Program-made: the position numbers and the translations under genes
NCBI GenBank assembly: GCA_030539135.1
Contig: JAUNSQ010000048.1
Coordinates: 4,061 to 9,861 of the forward strand
DNA length: 5,801 bases
From: Synergistaceae bacterium
Lineage (GTDB): Bacteria; Synergistota; Synergistia; Synergistales; Synergistaceae
Reading direction: 5' to 3'
The notes under the pieces: generated by a model
Databases searched by the model: none
What the model was told of the DNA's origin: nothing
The model's input: only the letters and a program-made list of their open reading frames with translations
In this document: positions 4,806 through 5,801 of the stretch, piece after piece
How positions within the stretch are numbered: position 1 is the first letter of the stretch
Layout of the letters: the number at the start of each line of letters is the position of its first letter

Positions 4806-5747
4806 ATGAAATTTATTGAGAAACTCAGCGCTTTTGTTGGAAAGTACATGGCTTTTATCGTAGTAGTTATAGCGGCCCTGGCCCTGTTCGCGCCGTCGAC
4901 GCTCATCTGGATCAAGACGAAATGGATAACGACCCTCCTCATGATAGTCATGTTCGGCATGGGGCTCACGCTCTCGCCGGAAGATTTCGCGATCGTCTTT
5001 AAGAGGCCAAAGGATATAATTATCGGCTGTATAGCGCAGTTCGCCATTATGCCCTTCCTCGCCTTCGCGCTTGGCAAGGCCTTCGCGCTTGACGACGCGC
5101 TCCTCGTTGGAGTCATACTCGTCGGCACATGCCCTGGCGGCACGGCCTCGAACGTCATGACCTATCTTGGCAAGGGCGACGTCGCGCTCTCCGTCGGAAT
5201 GACGAGCGTCTCGACCATCCTCGCCCCTATCCTCACGCCGGCTCTTACATACCTCCTGCTGAGAGAGACTGTAACTGTCAACACCGTCGCGATGTTCATG
5301 TCCATAGTTAAGGTCGTCATCCTCCCCATCGCGGCAGGGTTCATAATCAACAAGTTCTTCCACGAGACGACGCAGAAGGCAGTCAAAGCTCTGCCGCTCG
5401 TCTCCGTCATAGCGATAGTTATGATCGTAGCCTCCGTCGTCGCGGCGAACTCGGCTAAGATACTCGACACAGGCATGCTCGTATTCGCAGTCGTCATCCT
5501 CCACAACGTCCTTGGCTACGTACTGGGCTACTTCGTCGCGATGCTCGTCAAGGCACCGCTCGCGAAGAAGAAGGCCATCGCTATCGAAGTCGGGATGCAG
5601 AACTCAGGGCTCGCGACAAGCCTCGCAGCCACGTCGTTCCCGAACCTCGCGCTCGCCACAGTCCCTGGAGCTATCTTCAGCGTGTGGCATAACATCTCCG
5701 GCGCCATCCTAGCAAACATCTTCGCGACAATGGAAGACGACAAATAA
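4806..5747 (+). CDS. BASS-family sodium-dependent transporter (bile acid:Na+ symporter family)
   Basis: The 313-residue integral membrane protein fits the ten-helix BASS fold in length and hydrophobicity, with helices across roughly 14-30, 40-56, 70-90, 98-115, 125-152, 160-182, 195-213, 222-248, 258-275 and 283-308. Family signatures are GTCPGGTASNV (107-117) and EVGMQNSGLA (261-270). Sodium ligands known from the bacterial ASBT structure appear here with numbering shifted by one: Ser115, Asn116, Ser129, Thr133 and Glu261 for the first site; Gln78, Val262, Met264 and Gln265 for the second. Both sites look intact, so Na+-coupled uptake is expected. The substrate is not known; relatives carry bile acids, pantothenate, pyruvate or other organic anions, and the neighbours do not help. 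The start ATG 4806 has AGGTGG nine bases upstream, and the short charged C-terminus (MEDDK-like) is normal. It is a single-gene unit. Confidence 0.93.
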   Translation: MKFIEKLSAFVGKYMAFIVVVIAALALFAPSTLIWIKTKWITTLLMIVMFGMGLTLSPEDFAIVFKRPKDIIIGCIAQFAIMPFLAFALGKAFALDDALLVGVILVGTCPGGTASNVMTYLGKGDVALSVGMTSVSTILAPILTPALTYLLLRETVTVNTVAMFMSIVKVVILPIAAGFIINKFFHETTQKAVKALPLVSVIAIVMIVASVVAANSAKILDTGMLVFAVVILHNVLGYVLGYFVAMLVKAPLAKKKAIAIEVGMQNSGLATSLAATSFPNLALATVPGAIFSVWHNISGAILANIFATMEDDK

Positions 5748-5773
5748 TATACTCCGCGCATAGATAATATTCA

Positions 5774-5798
5774 GGCCGGGGGTTCGCCCGGCCATTTT
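5774..5798 (+). terminator. Probable terminator of the BASS transporter gene
   Basis: GGCCGGG (5774-5780) and CCCGGCC (5787-5793) form a seven-bp all-G/C stem with a six-base loop, followed by ATTTT (5794-5798), a short U-tract. It lies 26 bases past the stop codon. The tract may be longer beyond the base that ends the window. Confidence 0.75.
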
Positions 5799-5801
5799 AG
5801 T

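Noticed and set aside
4592..4819. Plus-strand 75-codon frame with aromatic, hydrophobic composition before the transporter
   Set aside because: It begins at TTG without a ribosome site, spans the transporter promoter, overlaps its start, and its composition is what AT-rich DNA gives by chance.
4803..5504. Long open frame on the minus strand (233 codons) opposite the BASS transporter
   Set aside because: It is extremely rich in Arg, Asp, Glu and Tyr, has no family motif, and mirrors the codon structure of the hydrophobic transporter on the other strand. It is an antisense shadow.

Overview
The window is ordinary bacterial chromosome of about 50-55% G+C, densely coded on both strands. Codon use leans on ATA, CTC, GAG and GGC. 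Together with the gene set and a Synergistales-like look to the proteins, this suggests a Synergistota-type anaerobe (Cloacibacillus/Synergistes-like). That is a low-confidence inference, because nothing here is a phylogenetic marker.

Layout, left to right. (1) Positions 1-663, minus: the N-terminal 221 codons of an FMN-dependent nitronate monooxygenase/FabK-type oxidoreductase, cut by the window edge. The last ~50 bases drop to ~12% G+C and stop matching the family. (2) 870-1313, minus: an unrecognised 147-residue helical protein with its own terminator and a palindrome over its promoter. (3) 1486-2385, plus: a YitT-family membrane protein (DUF161 + DUF2179). (4) 2508-3266, plus: a class I SAM-dependent methyltransferase with its own promoter, ended by a strong terminator. 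(5) 3317-4051, minus: a secreted DUF2993 (LmeA-like) protein whose stop codon lies in the U-tract of that terminator. (6) 4232-4316, plus: tRNA-Leu(GAG) with encoded CCA, a near-consensus promoter and its own terminator. (7) 4317-4805: a 489-base region without a protein gene. It holds two degenerate repeat units that end like the tRNA 3' end; the first has its own terminator. An AT-rich stretch with a short direct repeat follows. (8) 4806-5747, plus: a BASS-family sodium symporter, then a terminator hairpin at the window edge.

The genes do not form one pathway. Most appear to be single transcription units with their own promoter or terminator, and there is no clear multi-gene operon. I found no CRISPR array, toxin-antitoxin pair, transposase or obvious defence system. 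The two places most worth a second look are the sharp composition and homology break at the left edge, and the repeated tRNA-tail units with covarying hairpins downstream of tRNA-Leu.
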